From contig CAVUDD010000001.1 in assembly GCA_963740205.1 (NCBI GenBank), positions 73,526 to 137,525 of the forward strand: a stretch of 64,000 nucleotides of DNA, read 5' to 3'. This DNA comes from UBA2137 sp963740205 (lineage in GTDB: Bacteria > Pseudomonadota > Alphaproteobacteria > Micavibrionales > Micavibrionaceae). The position numbers were made by a program, and so were the translations under genes. Below, one piece after another: positions 27,554 to 35,700 of this stretch (positions are counted from its first letter, which is position 1; the number at the start of each line of letters is the position of its first letter). The notes below the pieces were generated by a model that had not been told where the DNA came from, searched no databases, and was given only the letters and a program-made list of their open reading frames with translations.

Positions 27554-27919
27554 ATGGCTAAAAACGAAACAAATGCTCAAAGACGTGCTCGCCGTGTGCG
27601 CGCAAAGTTGTCCAAGATTAACAAGGCTGGTTTGCCACGCTTAAGCGTCAACCGCTCTGCGCGTCAGATATCTGCGCAGATTATTGATGATGTGAAAGGC
27701 GTAACACTTGTTGCTGCGTCTTCGTTGGACACAAGTCTCAAAGGTAAAGCTAAAACGGGTTCAAATGTAGATGCTGCTATGCAGGTCGGTAAACTAGTAG
27801 CAGAGCGCGCAAAAAAAGCAGGCGTTGAAAACGTAATGTTTGATCGTGGTTCATATCTATTTCATGGTCGTGTGAAAGCATTGGCCGATGCAGCCCGCGA
27901 AGGTGGATTAAAGTTTTAA
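27554..27919 (+). CDS. rplR: Large ribosomal subunit protein L18 (uL18)
   Basis: L18 binds 5S rRNA with L5. The 121-aa protein has the basic N-terminus 'RRARRVRAKLSKINKAGLPR' and the C-terminal signature 'FDRGSYLFHGRVKALADAAR'. Position between rplF and rpsE is invariant. Confidence 0.97.
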   Translation: MAKNETNAQRRARRVRAKLSKINKAGLPRLSVNRSARQISAQIIDDVKGVTLVAASSLDTSLKGKAKTGSNVDAAMQVGKLVAERAKKAGVENVMFDRGSYLFHGRVKALADAAREGGLKF

Positions 27920-27955
27920 TAAATCGGAAGCCCAGAAAACTATTAGGAAATTAAA

Positions 27956-28510
27956 ATGGCACGTAACGAACAAAGACAAACAGAAGAACAGAGCGACATC
28001 ACAGAACGCCTCGTCGGCATTAACCGTGTTGCAAAGGTTGTGAAAGGTGGACGTCGTTTCGGTTTTGCAGCCTTGATGATTGTTGGAGATCAAAAAGGTC
28101 GTATCGGTACTGGCCACAGTAAAGCTAAAGAAGTGCCTGATGCTATCAAAAAGGCTGCGCAACAAGCGCGTAACAGCATGATACGTATTCCTCTTCGTGA
28201 AGGTCGTACATTACATCATGATGTTGCGGGTCGTTCAGGTGCTGGTCGTGTGTATTTACGCTCAGCCCCTCCAGGTACAGGTATTATCGCAGGTGGTCCT
28301 TTGCGTGCAATTTTTGAAGCGCTTGGCATTCAGGACGTAGTTGCGAAATCTATTGGTTCGTCCAATCCATACAACATGGTTAACGCTACATTTGATGCAT
28401 TAAGCAAAATCCAGAGCCCTCGTCACATTGCTAGCCGTCGTGGCAAAAAAGTGGGTGACATTGTTTCTAACCGCAGTGATGCGTCGACTATGGTTGAAGA
28501 TACGGAGTAA
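27956..28510 (+). CDS. rpsE: Small ribosomal subunit protein S5 (uS5)
   Basis: S5 contributes to decoding fidelity and mRNA unwinding. The 184-aa product has the double-stranded-RNA-like N-terminal domain with 'RVAKVVKGGRRFGFAALMIV' and a C-terminal domain ending in Asp/Thr-rich residues. rpmD follows after 5 bp, so the two are coupled. Confidence 0.97.
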   Translation: MARNEQRQTEEQSDITERLVGINRVAKVVKGGRRFGFAALMIVGDQKGRIGTGHSKAKEVPDAIKKAAQQARNSMIRIPLREGRTLHHDVAGRSGAGRVYLRSAPPGTGIIAGGPLRAIFEALGIQDVVAKSIGSSNPYNMVNATFDALSKIQSPRHIASRRGKKVGDIVSNRSDASTMVEDTE

Positions 28511-28515
28511 GAATT

Positions 28516-28809
28516 ATGGCTGAAGAAAAGAAAAAACCAGCAGCAGCGAAAAAGGCTCCAGCTAAAAAAGCTGAAAGCAAGCCTGCGGCAAAGAAAACAA
28601 CAACTGAGAAGAAAAAGCCGTCAGGTAAAACAGTGACTGTCCGTCAGACTGGAAGCCCTATTGGTCGTAAAGCTTATCAGAAGAATACTCTAATCGGTTT
28701 GGGTTTGAACCGTATCGGTAGAGTATCAACACTTGAGGACACACCTTCAGTGCGTGGAATGATTGCTACTGTTGCTCATCTTGTAAAAGTAGAAGACGAA
28801 GCAGCGTAG
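28516..28809 (+). CDS. rpmD: Large ribosomal subunit protein L30 (uL30) with an N-terminal basic extension
   Basis: The L30 domain, about 55 residues, occupies the C-terminal half, with 'TVTVRQTGSPIGRKAYQKNT' and 'GLNRIGRVSTLEDTPSVRGM'. The first 40 residues are a Lys/Ala/Pro-rich low-complexity extension containing KKAPAKKAESKPAAKKTTTE, so the protein is 97 aa against about 60. The only ribosome binding site (GGAG inside the rpsE end) fits the long start, so the extension appears real. Confidence 0.95.
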   Translation: MAEEKKKPAAAKKAPAKKAESKPAAKKTTTEKKKPSGKTVTVRQTGSPIGRKAYQKNTLIGLGLNRIGRVSTLEDTPSVRGMIATVAHLVKVEDEAA

Positions 28810-28841
28810 AAAAGATTTAAGAGAGTTTTAGGAGAAATCTC

Positions 28842-29399
28842 ATGAAATTGAACGAATTACAGCCTAAAGAAGGATCACAAAAGGACCGCATGCGTGTTGG
28901 TCGTGGTATCGGTTCTGGTAAAGGTAAAACAGCTGGTCGTGGTGTTAAAGGTCAAAAGTCACGCTCAGGTGTATCCATTAACGGTTTCGAGGGTGGTCAA
29001 ATGCCCTTGTACCAACGTATGCCTAAGCGTGGATTTAACAATCCTTTTGCGAAAGACTACACAACATTGACACTTCGTCGTCTGCAAGAAGCATTGGACA
29101 CTAAGAGAATAGATGGCAAAAAGGCTATTGACGAAAAGGCTCTTGTAGAGGCTCGCGTTGTACGTCGTGCAGGTAAAGATGGTATCCGTCTTCTTGCCAC
29201 AGGTACATTGAAAGACAAAGTTACTTTGACACTTGCTAGCGCTACAAAGTCTGCTGTTGAAGCTGTCGAGAAAGCTGGCGGAAAAGTTACACTTACTCAG
29301 GAAGATAGAAAGCCTCTTGAGAAAGGCGTTAAGAAGGACGGCAAGGAAGAGACATCACGTCTTGAAAAGAAAGCCAAGACCAAAAAAGACGCTAAGTAG
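28842..29399 (+). CDS. rplO: Large ribosomal subunit protein L15 (uL15)
   Basis: L15 is an assembly protein that contacts many 23S helices. Residues 1-150 are standard (MKLNELQPKEGSQKDRMRVG, then GQKSRSGVSINGFEGGQMPL). The last 30 or so residues are a charged Lys/Glu tail, giving 185 aa against about 145-160. A terminator follows directly, so in this genome secY is separated from rplO. Confidence 0.96.
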   Translation: MKLNELQPKEGSQKDRMRVGRGIGSGKGKTAGRGVKGQKSRSGVSINGFEGGQMPLYQRMPKRGFNNPFAKDYTTLTLRRLQEALDTKRIDGKKAIDEKALVEARVVRRAGKDGIRLLATGTLKDKVTLTLASATKSAVEAVEKAGGKVTLTQEDRKPLEKGVKKDGKEETSRLEKKAKTKKDAK

Positions 29400-29421
29400 T
29401 TTTTTTAAAATTTAAGAATTT

Positions 29422-29449
29422 AAAAAAGCGGCCTTTGGGTCGTTTTTTT
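29422..29449 (+). terminator. Rho-independent terminator after rplO
   Basis: AAAAAA, a bulged G, and CGGCC pair with GGTCG and TTTTTT around a 4-nt loop (one G-T pair). A run of seven T follows. It ends the S10-spc transcript before the unknown gene. Confidence 0.7.
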
Positions 29450-29450
29450 A

Positions 29451-29479
29451 TTGACTAAAATCAAGTATTTCCATATTGT
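29451..29479 (+). promoter_or_regulatory. Promoter for the 29486 gene, implying a leaderless mRNA
   Basis: TTGACT (29451-29456) and TATTGT (29474-29479) are exactly 17 bp apart. The ATG at 29486 lies 6 bp after the -10 box, so transcription should start at or next to the A of the start codon. Confidence 0.65.
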
Positions 29480-29485
29480 CTGGCC

Positions 29486-30061
29486 ATGTTTTCAAGAAAG
29501 AATAATCAAGACGAAGGTGTTAAGACTTTTTGGAGTGGTCGCTTGCCTGAAGCTTCTCAAAAAAGCGCAACGCCGCGCCAATTTAGACATGCTTTAAGGG
29601 GCGGGTCTAAATTAGGTCGGCATTTTAGCGAAGCCAGCAGTATCTTGGCGTCCTTATCAAAAGAACAAATCGAAAATGAATTGTTTACAAAAGTCTTTGC
29701 TGATTTTTATAGGAGGCAGGATACACCGGCTTTATCGAATGTTGAGGCGCATCGTCTGATTTCTATGATAATTAAAAATGATAGTTTTTTGAGTGTCCTT
29801 AATGAGCAAGGTTTGGAAATAGAGCTTGTTAAAGATGATGAATCAAGCGCGCGAGACGGCTTCATTCTAGTAAAAGATAAACATACTGGGCGCGTAAGAG
29901 AAATTAATGTTGAATATATAGGTTCTCCAGGTACTTACCTTTTTCGTACAGAATGCCTTCCACGTTTTCCAGGCAAAATACCAGAACAGCTTGATCCTTG
30001 TGAGAAAATAATTCCACCACAAGACGGTTCTGTATTTTCATACTATTTGAATCGTTTTTAA
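29486..30061 (+). CDS. Unrecognised 191-aa protein inserted between rplO and secY
   Basis: I do not recognise this protein. It appears soluble: no signal peptide or membrane helix. The first 50 residues are basic with Ser/Gly/Arg-rich stretches (RHALRGGSKLGRHFSEASS). The middle is helical and charged. The C-terminal third has a likely beta region (DGFILVKDKHTGRVREINVE) and ends in 'SVFSYYLNRF'. There is no ribosome binding site before the ATG, consistent with a leaderless mRNA from the promoter at 29451. No terminator separates it from secY, so part of the secY transcript probably begins here. In most bacteria rplO is followed directly by secY. Confidence 0.75.
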   Translation: MFSRKNNQDEGVKTFWSGRLPEASQKSATPRQFRHALRGGSKLGRHFSEASSILASLSKEQIENELFTKVFADFYRRQDTPALSNVEAHRLISMIIKNDSFLSVLNEQGLEIELVKDDESSARDGFILVKDKHTGRVREINVEYIGSPGTYLFRTECLPRFPGKIPEQLDPCEKIIPPQDGSVFSYYLNRF

Positions 30062-30153
30062 AGGATAACTTATCCTAAAGAGTCTTGAAACTCTGTCCAA
30101 ACTCGTCTATCCAAGTAGCTTGTTACATTTATAAGTTAAAGAGATAGGTTTTC

Positions 30154-31512
30154 ATGTCCTCAGCAGTTGAACAACTTGCAAAGAACGCTAACTTTGGCGC
30201 CTTTTCAAAAGCCACAGAACTTAAAAGACGTATTCTTTTCGTTCTCGGTGCACTTCTTGTCTATCGTTTAGGGACGTATATTCCTGTTCCTGGTATCGAC
30301 CCACATGTTTGGAATGACATTTTCGACCAAAAAAGTGGCGGAATTCTAGATATGTTCAACCTGTTTTCAGGTGGGGCGTTGGAGAGGATGACAATCTTTG
30401 CCTTAAACATCATGCCTTATATCTCTGCCTCTATTATTATGCAGTTAGCATCGGCTATGGTTCCTAAGATTGAAGCCATGAAAAAAGAGGGTGAATCTGG
30501 GCGTACAAAGATTAATCAGTATACTCGTTATCTGACCGTTTTATTGGCGACTGTTCAGGCGTATGGATTGGCTGTGGGGCTTGAAAATCTACAGGGATCT
30601 ACTGGCTCGGCAGTTATTGACCCAGGTATGTTCTTCCGCTTATCTACTGTCATAACCATTGTTGGGGGAACCGTGTTCCTTATGTGGTTAGGTGAGCAAA
30701 TCACAGCGCGCGGTATTGGAAACGGTATCTCTTTGATTATCTTTGCTGGTATTGTTGCTGAATTGCCAAGAGCTTTTGTTTCAACATTGGAGCTTGGTCG
30801 TGAAGGTCAATTTAATGTGTTAGAACTTGGCCTTATCTTTGCTCTTATCCTTGGAATTATTGCTTTTATCGTCTTTATGGAGCGTGCTCACAGACGCGTA
30901 GTGGTTCAGTATCCAAAACGACAAATGGGTAATCAGATGTCTATGGGGGATACTAACTTCATCCCACTTAAGCTAAACACAGCGGGCGTTATTCCTCCAA
31001 TCTTTGCCTCATCACTTCTATTGCTACCTTTAACAATAGTTGGATTTGCCGGTGCTGAAGGTGGTGATTTTACAGCTGCTATTGCCAGATACCTCGCTCA
31101 TGGAGCGCCTTTGTACATGATCTTGTATGGTGGTTTAATCGCGTTCTTCTGTTTCTTTTATACAGCGATTGTATTTAACCCAGAAGAAAATGCGGAAATG
31201 CTCCGTAAGAACGGTGGTTTCATTCCAGGTATTCGTCCGGGCAAACAAACAAGTGATCACCTCGACCATGTGATGACGCGTGTTACGACTATTGGTGCAG
31301 CCTATCTGGTGTTTATCTGTATATTGCCAGAATTGTTGATTTCAAAATATGCTCTGCCATTTTACTTTGGTGGTACATCCTTGCTGATTGTTGTGTCGGT
31401 TACATTGGATACTGTTGGCCAGATCCACTCGCATTTAATCGCTCATCAATATGAAGGGTTAATTAAGAAAACCAATCTAAAGGGTAAAAAGAGAAGGACT
31501 CGTCGCAGATGA
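30154..31512 (+). CDS. secY: Preprotein translocase subunit SecY
   Basis: SecY is the protein-conducting channel of the Sec system. The 452-aa product has ten predicted membrane spans. Family motifs include 'YRLGTYIPVPGIDPHVW' near the N-terminus and 'GQIHSHLIAHQYEGLIKK' near the C-terminus. The last residues are very basic (KGKKRRTRRR). The stop overlaps the adk start by four bases (ATGA), so adk translation is coupled to secY. Confidence 0.98.
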   Translation: MSSAVEQLAKNANFGAFSKATELKRRILFVLGALLVYRLGTYIPVPGIDPHVWNDIFDQKSGGILDMFNLFSGGALERMTIFALNIMPYISASIIMQLASAMVPKIEAMKKEGESGRTKINQYTRYLTVLLATVQAYGLAVGLENLQGSTGSAVIDPGMFFRLSTVITIVGGTVFLMWLGEQITARGIGNGISLIIFAGIVAELPRAFVSTLELGREGQFNVLELGLIFALILGIIAFIVFMERAHRRVVVQYPKRQMGNQMSMGDTNFIPLKLNTAGVIPPIFASSLLLLPLTIVGFAGAEGGDFTAAIARYLAHGAPLYMILYGGLIAFFCFFYTAIVFNPEENAEMLRKNGGFIPGIRPGKQTSDHLDHVMTRVTTIGAAYLVFICILPELLISKYALPFYFGGTSLLIVVSVTLDTVGQIHSHLIAHQYEGLIKKTNLKGKKRRTRRR

Positions 31513-32084
31513 ATATTATTCTTTTTGGACCTCCAGGTGCAGGTAAAGGTACGCAAGCTAAAAAACTGGAAAGTCTTTACGGTTATAAACATCTCTCTAC
31601 TGGCGATATGTTGCGCGCTCAAATCGCGCAAGGCACACCTCTTGGCCTTAAAGCCAAAGAAGTTATGGATAGAGGAGAGCTAGTCTCGGACGATATCGTA
31701 ATTGGTATGATTAAATCATACATTGACGCTGGCGAATGCTTAAGGGGTGCGGTATTTGATGGTTTTCCTAGAACCGAGGCACAAGCAGTCGCCTTGGACA
31801 ATATGCTTGATCAGTGTGAACAGGGCATTGATATCGTTGTAGAGATAGATGTTAATGATGAAATTCTCATTGGACGCATTCTTAAGCGTGCTGAAGAAGA
31901 AGGTCGCGGCGATGATAATGTTGAGGCATTTAAAACAAGACTTGCAGCTTACCGAGCTTATTCAGGTGAGGTTTTGCCTTATTATAAGGAAAGAAACCTG
32001 CACACACGCATAGATGGAATGGGTTCGATTGAAGAGGTTAAAGAGGCACTTCAAAATACCCTTGATAAATCCCAAGTAGCCTAA
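31509..32084 (+). CDS. adk: Adenylate kinase, short type
   Basis: Adenylate kinase converts ATP and AMP to two ADP. The 191-aa protein has the P-loop GPPGAGKGT at residues 7-15 and 'DGFPRTEAQA' in the CORE/NMP region. It lacks the zinc-binding LID insertion and has only a short 'RAEEEGRGDDN' lid, the form common in alphaproteobacteria. The ATGA overlap with secY fixes the start. Confidence 0.97.
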   Translation: MNIILFGPPGAGKGTQAKKLESLYGYKHLSTGDMLRAQIAQGTPLGLKAKEVMDRGELVSDDIVIGMIKSYIDAGECLRGAVFDGFPRTEAQAVALDNMLDQCEQGIDIVVEIDVNDEILIGRILKRAEEEGRGDDNVEAFKTRLAAYRAYSGEVLPYYKERNLHTRIDGMGSIEEVKEALQNTLDKSQVA

Positions 32085-32129
32085 TGGTTGCTTAGGTTTT
32101 CAGCCCTTTAAAAACATTGCTTTTTTCTA

Positions 32130-32157
32130 TTGACAGGTTTGCATGAATGCCTATACT
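32130..32157 (+). promoter_or_regulatory. Strong promoter for the alpha operon (rpsM-rpsK-rpoA-rplQ)
   Basis: TTGACA (32130-32135) and TATACT (32152-32157) are 16 bp apart, the best promoter match in the window. It gives a leader of about 120 nt ahead of the rpsM ribosome binding site AAGGAG. There is no clear terminator after adk. Confidence 0.8.
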
Positions 32158-32281
32158 GCGCCAGACTTCGCGTGAAAGCTTGATTTCATGCGTGTTATTG
32201 GCTTACAAACCGGAGATTTCCAGCCTTGCAGGCGAAATTAATACGGTTTGGTTTGAAATTTTTAACACTAAGGAGAAGCAT

Positions 32282-32653
32282 ATGGCTCGTATTGCGGGTG
32301 TAAATGTTCCTGATAATAAACGCATTACTATTGCTCTGACCTATATACATGGGATCGGACGCACAATGGCTCGTCAAATCTGTGCGGCTACAGGCCTCGA
32401 CTTCACACGTCGTATGAAGGATTTGACCGAGGATGAACTCAACTCAATTCGTAAAGAAATTGAAACAGATAAATACCTTATAGAAGGTGAGCGTCGTCGT
32501 GAAGTTTCAATGAATATCAAACGTTTGATGGATATGGGTTGCTACCGTGGACTGCGTCACCGTAAGGGGATTACTGTTCGTGGTCAAAACACTCGTACAA
32601 ATGCCAGAACTCGTAAGGGTCCTGCCAAACCAATCGCTGGTAAGAAGAAATAG
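32282..32653 (+). CDS. rpsM: Small ribosomal subunit protein S13 (uS13)
   Basis: S13 contacts the P-site tRNA and bridges to the 50S subunit. The frame is open upstream to 32147, but the true start is ATG 32282, which follows AAGGAG and gives 'MARIAGVNVPDNKRITIAL', the family N-terminus, and a normal 123 aa. The C-terminal 'RGQNTRTNARTRKGPAKP' is conserved. rpsK follows 13 bp later. Confidence 0.98.
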   Translation: MARIAGVNVPDNKRITIALTYIHGIGRTMARQICAATGLDFTRRMKDLTEDELNSIRKEIETDKYLIEGERRREVSMNIKRLMDMGCYRGLRHRKGITVRGQNTRTNARTRKGPAKPIAGKKK

Positions 32654-32666
32654 GGGAGGCTGAACA

Positions 32667-33050
32667 ATGGCAAGAGCACCACAAAAGAAAAAAGTTAAAA
32701 AGAATATTGTTGAAGGTACGGCTTATATCGTGGCTACTTTTAACAACACTCTTATCACAATCACAGACAAGCAAGGAAACACAGTTTCATGGTCGTCTGC
32801 TGGAACTATGGGCTTTAAAGGCTCACGTAAATCCACACCGTTTGCTGCCCAAATGGCTGCAGAAGATGCTGGTCGTAAGGCACAAGAACATGGACTTAAG
32901 GAACTTGATGTAAACGTGAAGGGACCTGGTAATGGTCGTGAATCAGCATTACGTGCCTTGGGTGCAGCAGGATTTACAATCAAATCAATCGTGGATACTA
33001 CACCAATTCCACATAATGGAGTGAGACCCTCCAAGCGCCGTCGCGTTTAG
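32667..33050 (+). CDS. rpsK: Small ribosomal subunit protein S11 (uS11)
   Basis: S11 lies on the platform near the E site. The 127-aa product carries 'ATFNNTLITITDKQGNTVSW', 'FKGSRKSTPFAAQMAAEDAG' and the end 'TTPIPHNGVRPSKRRRV', all diagnostic. It sits in the conserved rpsM-rpsK-rpoA order; rpsD is absent, as in other alphaproteobacterial alpha operons. Confidence 0.98.
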   Translation: MARAPQKKKVKKNIVEGTAYIVATFNNTLITITDKQGNTVSWSSAGTMGFKGSRKSTPFAAQMAAEDAGRKAQEHGLKELDVNVKGPGNGRESALRALGAAGFTIKSIVDTTPIPHNGVRPSKRRRV

Positions 33051-33094
33051 TATTAGGTCGCGAATTTAAGGATAGTTGAAAGGAAAAAAGAGAT

Positions 33095-34123
33095 ATGTTG
33101 AACATTAACAAAAACTGGCTAGAGCCAATCAAACCAAACAGCATCGATATTACAAACGAGAAGAATAACCAGTTCAGTGCGAAACTTATTCTTCAGCCGT
33201 TCGAGCGTGGGTTTGGTCTGACACTTGGTAATGCTCTAAGACGTATTCTTCTTTCCTCTATCCAAGGTGCCGCCGTTACTGCGGTTCAAATTGATGGTGT
33301 TATGCATGAATTCTCCTCTATCGAAGGTGTTCGTGAAGACGTAACAGACATTATCTTGAACATTAAAGCACTATCAGTGCGTATGCATGCTGATGGTCCT
33401 AAGAAAATGCGTTTGAAGGTTGATGGTCCATGTGAAGTGACTGCAGCCCAGATCGAAGCTGGTGCAGATATCGAAATCATGAACCCTGACTTGGTTCTAT
33501 GCACATTGGATAAAGGCGCTAGCCTAAATATGGAATTGACTGTGAATACTGGTAAAGGTTACATGCCTGCATCACAAAACAGACCAGAAGAAGCTCCGGT
33601 CGGACTTATTCCTGTTGACTCTGTTTTTTCACCAGTTCGCAAAGTAACATATGAAGTTGAAGATACTCGCGTTGGTCAGGTAACTGATTACGATAAATTG
33701 ACACTTCACGTTGAAACAAATGGTGTTGTAACTCCTGAAGATGCGGTCGCATTTGCTGCACGTATCCTTCAAGAGCAACTTCAAGTTTTCATCAACTTTG
33801 AAGAGCCTAAAGAAGCTCAAAAAGAAGAAGAGGAAGAAGTTCTTCCATTCAACCGTAATCTTCTTCGTAAAGTTGAAGAGCTTGAATTGTCAGTTCGTTC
33901 AGCTAACTGCTTGAAGAATGATAACATTGTTTACATAGGTGATTTGGTCCAAAAATCAGAAGCAGATATGCTTCGCACACCAAACTTTGGTCGTAAATCA
34001 TTGAATGAAATCAAAGAAGTTTTAACTCAGATGGGTCTTCACCTAGGTATGGAAGCCGAAGGCTGGCCACCTGAGAATATTGATGAGCTTATTAGCAAAG
34101 TGGAAGACCCATTCAGCGCATAA
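33095..34123 (+). CDS. rpoA: RNA polymerase alpha subunit
   Basis: Alpha dimerises to start polymerase assembly and touches upstream promoter DNA and activators. The 342-aa protein has the N-terminal dimerisation domain with 'FERGFGLTLGNALRRILLSS', an acidic linker (EAQKEEEEEV) and a C-terminal domain with 'LELSVRSANCLKNDNIVYIG'. No frame break is seen, unlike rpoB and rpoC. Confidence 0.98.
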   Translation: MLNINKNWLEPIKPNSIDITNEKNNQFSAKLILQPFERGFGLTLGNALRRILLSSIQGAAVTAVQIDGVMHEFSSIEGVREDVTDIILNIKALSVRMHADGPKKMRLKVDGPCEVTAAQIEAGADIEIMNPDLVLCTLDKGASLNMELTVNTGKGYMPASQNRPEEAPVGLIPVDSVFSPVRKVTYEVEDTRVGQVTDYDKLTLHVETNGVVTPEDAVAFAARILQEQLQVFINFEEPKEAQKEEEEEVLPFNRNLLRKVEELELSVRSANCLKNDNIVYIGDLVQKSEADMLRTPNFGRKSLNEIKEVLTQMGLHLGMEAEGWPPENIDELISKVEDPFSA

Positions 34124-34252
34124 GTTTAATCTATTAATCAAGGACGCTGTTGTCCGACCAGCTTTCTAACTCATACATTCGGGTGGTTGCGCTGGCTAAG
34201 TAAAATGGTTTCACCCGATTGAGGCCGCAGTTTAAGAAGAAAAGGATGAGTT

Positions 34253-34864
34253 ATGAAACACCGTATTAAACAACGTAAATTGGGTCGTACTACGTCTCAT
34301 AGAAAAGCAATGTTTGCCAATATGTCTGCAGCGCTTGTAAAGCATGAGCAAATTGTTACTACTTTGCCAAAAGCAAAAGAACTTCGTCCTTTTGTTGAAA
34401 AACTGATTACACTCGGTAAAAAAGGCGGTCTTGCCAATTATCGTCGTGCAATTTCAATCATGCGTGATGAAACGCAAGCCAAGAAAATATTTGATGTTCT
34501 TGCTGCACGTTACAAAGATAGACAAGGTGGTTACATCCGTGTGTTAAAGGCTGGTTACCGTTATGGTGATGCTGCGCCTATGGCTGTTATTGAGTTTGTT
34601 GATCGTGACGAGAGTGCTAAGGGTGCAGATAGTGGTCCTGCGGCATCTCAGTTCGAGCAAGAGCAAGAAGCAAACACGCAAGCAGCTAAAGAAAGTGCCA
34701 AAGAAAAAAGCGAAAAGGCTAAAAAAGACGATTCTGCTAAGCCTGCTGCTAAAAAGGCACCGGCTAAGAAAGCACCAGCTAAGAAATCAGAAGGCACAAA
34801 GGCTAAATCTCAGGCTACACCTAGCAAACCTGCCGCTAGAAAAGCACCTTCCAAAAAAGGCTAA
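34253..34864 (+). CDS. rplQ: Large ribosomal subunit protein L17 (bL17) with a long basic tail
   Basis: L17 lies near the tunnel exit. Residues 1-125 are the usual protein (MKHRIKQRKLGRTTSHRKAM and YKDRQGGYIRVLKAGYRYGD). The last 75 or so residues are a Lys/Ala/Pro/Ser-rich tail with KKAPAKKAPAKK repeats, giving 203 aa against about 120-140. The tail resembles histone H1-like bacterial sequences and the L30 N-terminus. A 129-bp gap separates it from rpoA, and a terminator follows. Confidence 0.96.
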   Translation: MKHRIKQRKLGRTTSHRKAMFANMSAALVKHEQIVTTLPKAKELRPFVEKLITLGKKGGLANYRRAISIMRDETQAKKIFDVLAARYKDRQGGYIRVLKAGYRYGDAAPMAVIEFVDRDESAKGADSGPAASQFEQEQEANTQAAKESAKEKSEKAKKDDSAKPAAKKAPAKKAPAKKSEGTKAKSQATPSKPAARKAPSKKG

Positions 34865-34888
34865 GTTCTTTTATTTAGAAATTTTAAG

Positions 34889-34915
34889 AAAGCGCTCTTT
34901 TGGGCGCTTTTTTTA
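34889..34915 (+). terminator. Rho-independent terminator after rplQ
   Basis: AAAGCGCTC (34889-34897) and GGGCGCTTT (34902-34910) pair with one G-T around TTTT, followed by more T. It closes the ribosomal block and overlaps the end of the converging minus-strand gene. Confidence 0.88.
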
Positions 34916-35650
34916 TAACGTGAGTAACGCTAATCTGTTGTTACCTTCATGAAGGAGAGAGGTAGGGGAGCGGTGATACAAATCGCGTCCCATAATTATT
35001 AAAGCGTTCTCAGGAATAAGTCTGATACGATTTTCAAGATCAGGTCTTGAAGCCATATACTCATATGATTCAACATGACTATCTAATTCAAACAGCTCTT
35101 TAGCGTCTTCGGGTTTTGTATCGCCTATCATAATCTCAAGCAAGGCATCCCCAAAAGTAATATGAGTAGCCCCCGCATTATGTGTGTGCATTTCAGGAGC
35201 AGTAGTAACCACTCTTTTGCCACCAAAATTAGTTAGTATTTGGAAATAACTATCAGACATTACACCCCTAGAGCTTGATACTTTTTCCAGAATGTTAGAA
35301 TAACTGCTTATTATATTTTTTAAAGCTAAGGAGAATTTGTTGCTAAGGCTATTTTCTGAATTCATGTCTCCAAATATTTGATCATTTATATAATAGTATT
35401 CTCCAAGGGAGTCTGCTGCTTCCTTTATCTCCTCAGCAAGTCTTATATGCCCATCACCGATTTGTTGTGAAAGTGCTACAAAGTCAGTAAGTATAATAGC
35501 CCTTAGTTCGCCATCGCTAAGCATTTGCAAGTCTACTTTAAGTGTATCTGGATTAAATACAATTTTGGGGTCTTCACCATCTTTTAATAATGGGTAAAGC
35601 CTTGTTGCCGCACGCATGCGGTTAAAACTTTCGTCGTCATATTTTACCAT
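34913..35650 (-). CDS. Unrecognised 245-aa protein with a possible double-stranded beta-helix end
   Basis: I cannot name this soluble protein. The N-terminal two thirds look helical. The C-terminal third contains a histidine-rich stretch (EMHTHNAGATHITFGD), then 'ENALIIMGRDLYHRSPT' and finally 'HEGNNRLALLTL'. The spacing of His, His and a final Arg resembles the metal and 2-oxoglutarate ligands of cupin or Fe(II)/2OG dioxygenase folds, but I see no clear HxD motif, so that is only a suggestion. The start has no ribosome binding site. It converges on rplQ and follows the HD-domain gene on the same strand. Confidence 0.6.
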   Translation of the reverse strand: MVKYDDESFNRMRAATRLYPLLKDGEDPKIVFNPDTLKVDLQMLSDGELRAIILTDFVALSQQIGDGHIRLAEEIKEAADSLGEYYYINDQIFGDMNSENSLSNKFSLALKNIISSYSNILEKVSSSRGVMSDSYFQILTNFGGKRVVTTAPEMHTHNAGATHITFGDALLEIMIGDTKPEDAKELFELDSHVESYEYMASRPDLENRIRLIPENALIIMGRDLYHRSPTSLLHEGNNRLALLTL

Positions 35651-35700
35651 ACGTATTAATTAACATAATATACATGAAAAGTCAAAAGTGCTGTTTATTT

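Noticed and set aside
32147..32281. 45-residue N-terminal extension of S13
   Set aside because: It crosses the predicted promoter and leader. AAGGAG sits directly before ATG 32282, where the family normally starts.
34680..34860. KKAPAKK repeats in L17 as a separate repeat or mobile element
   Set aside because: They are in-frame low-complexity codons of rplQ with no flanking repeats.
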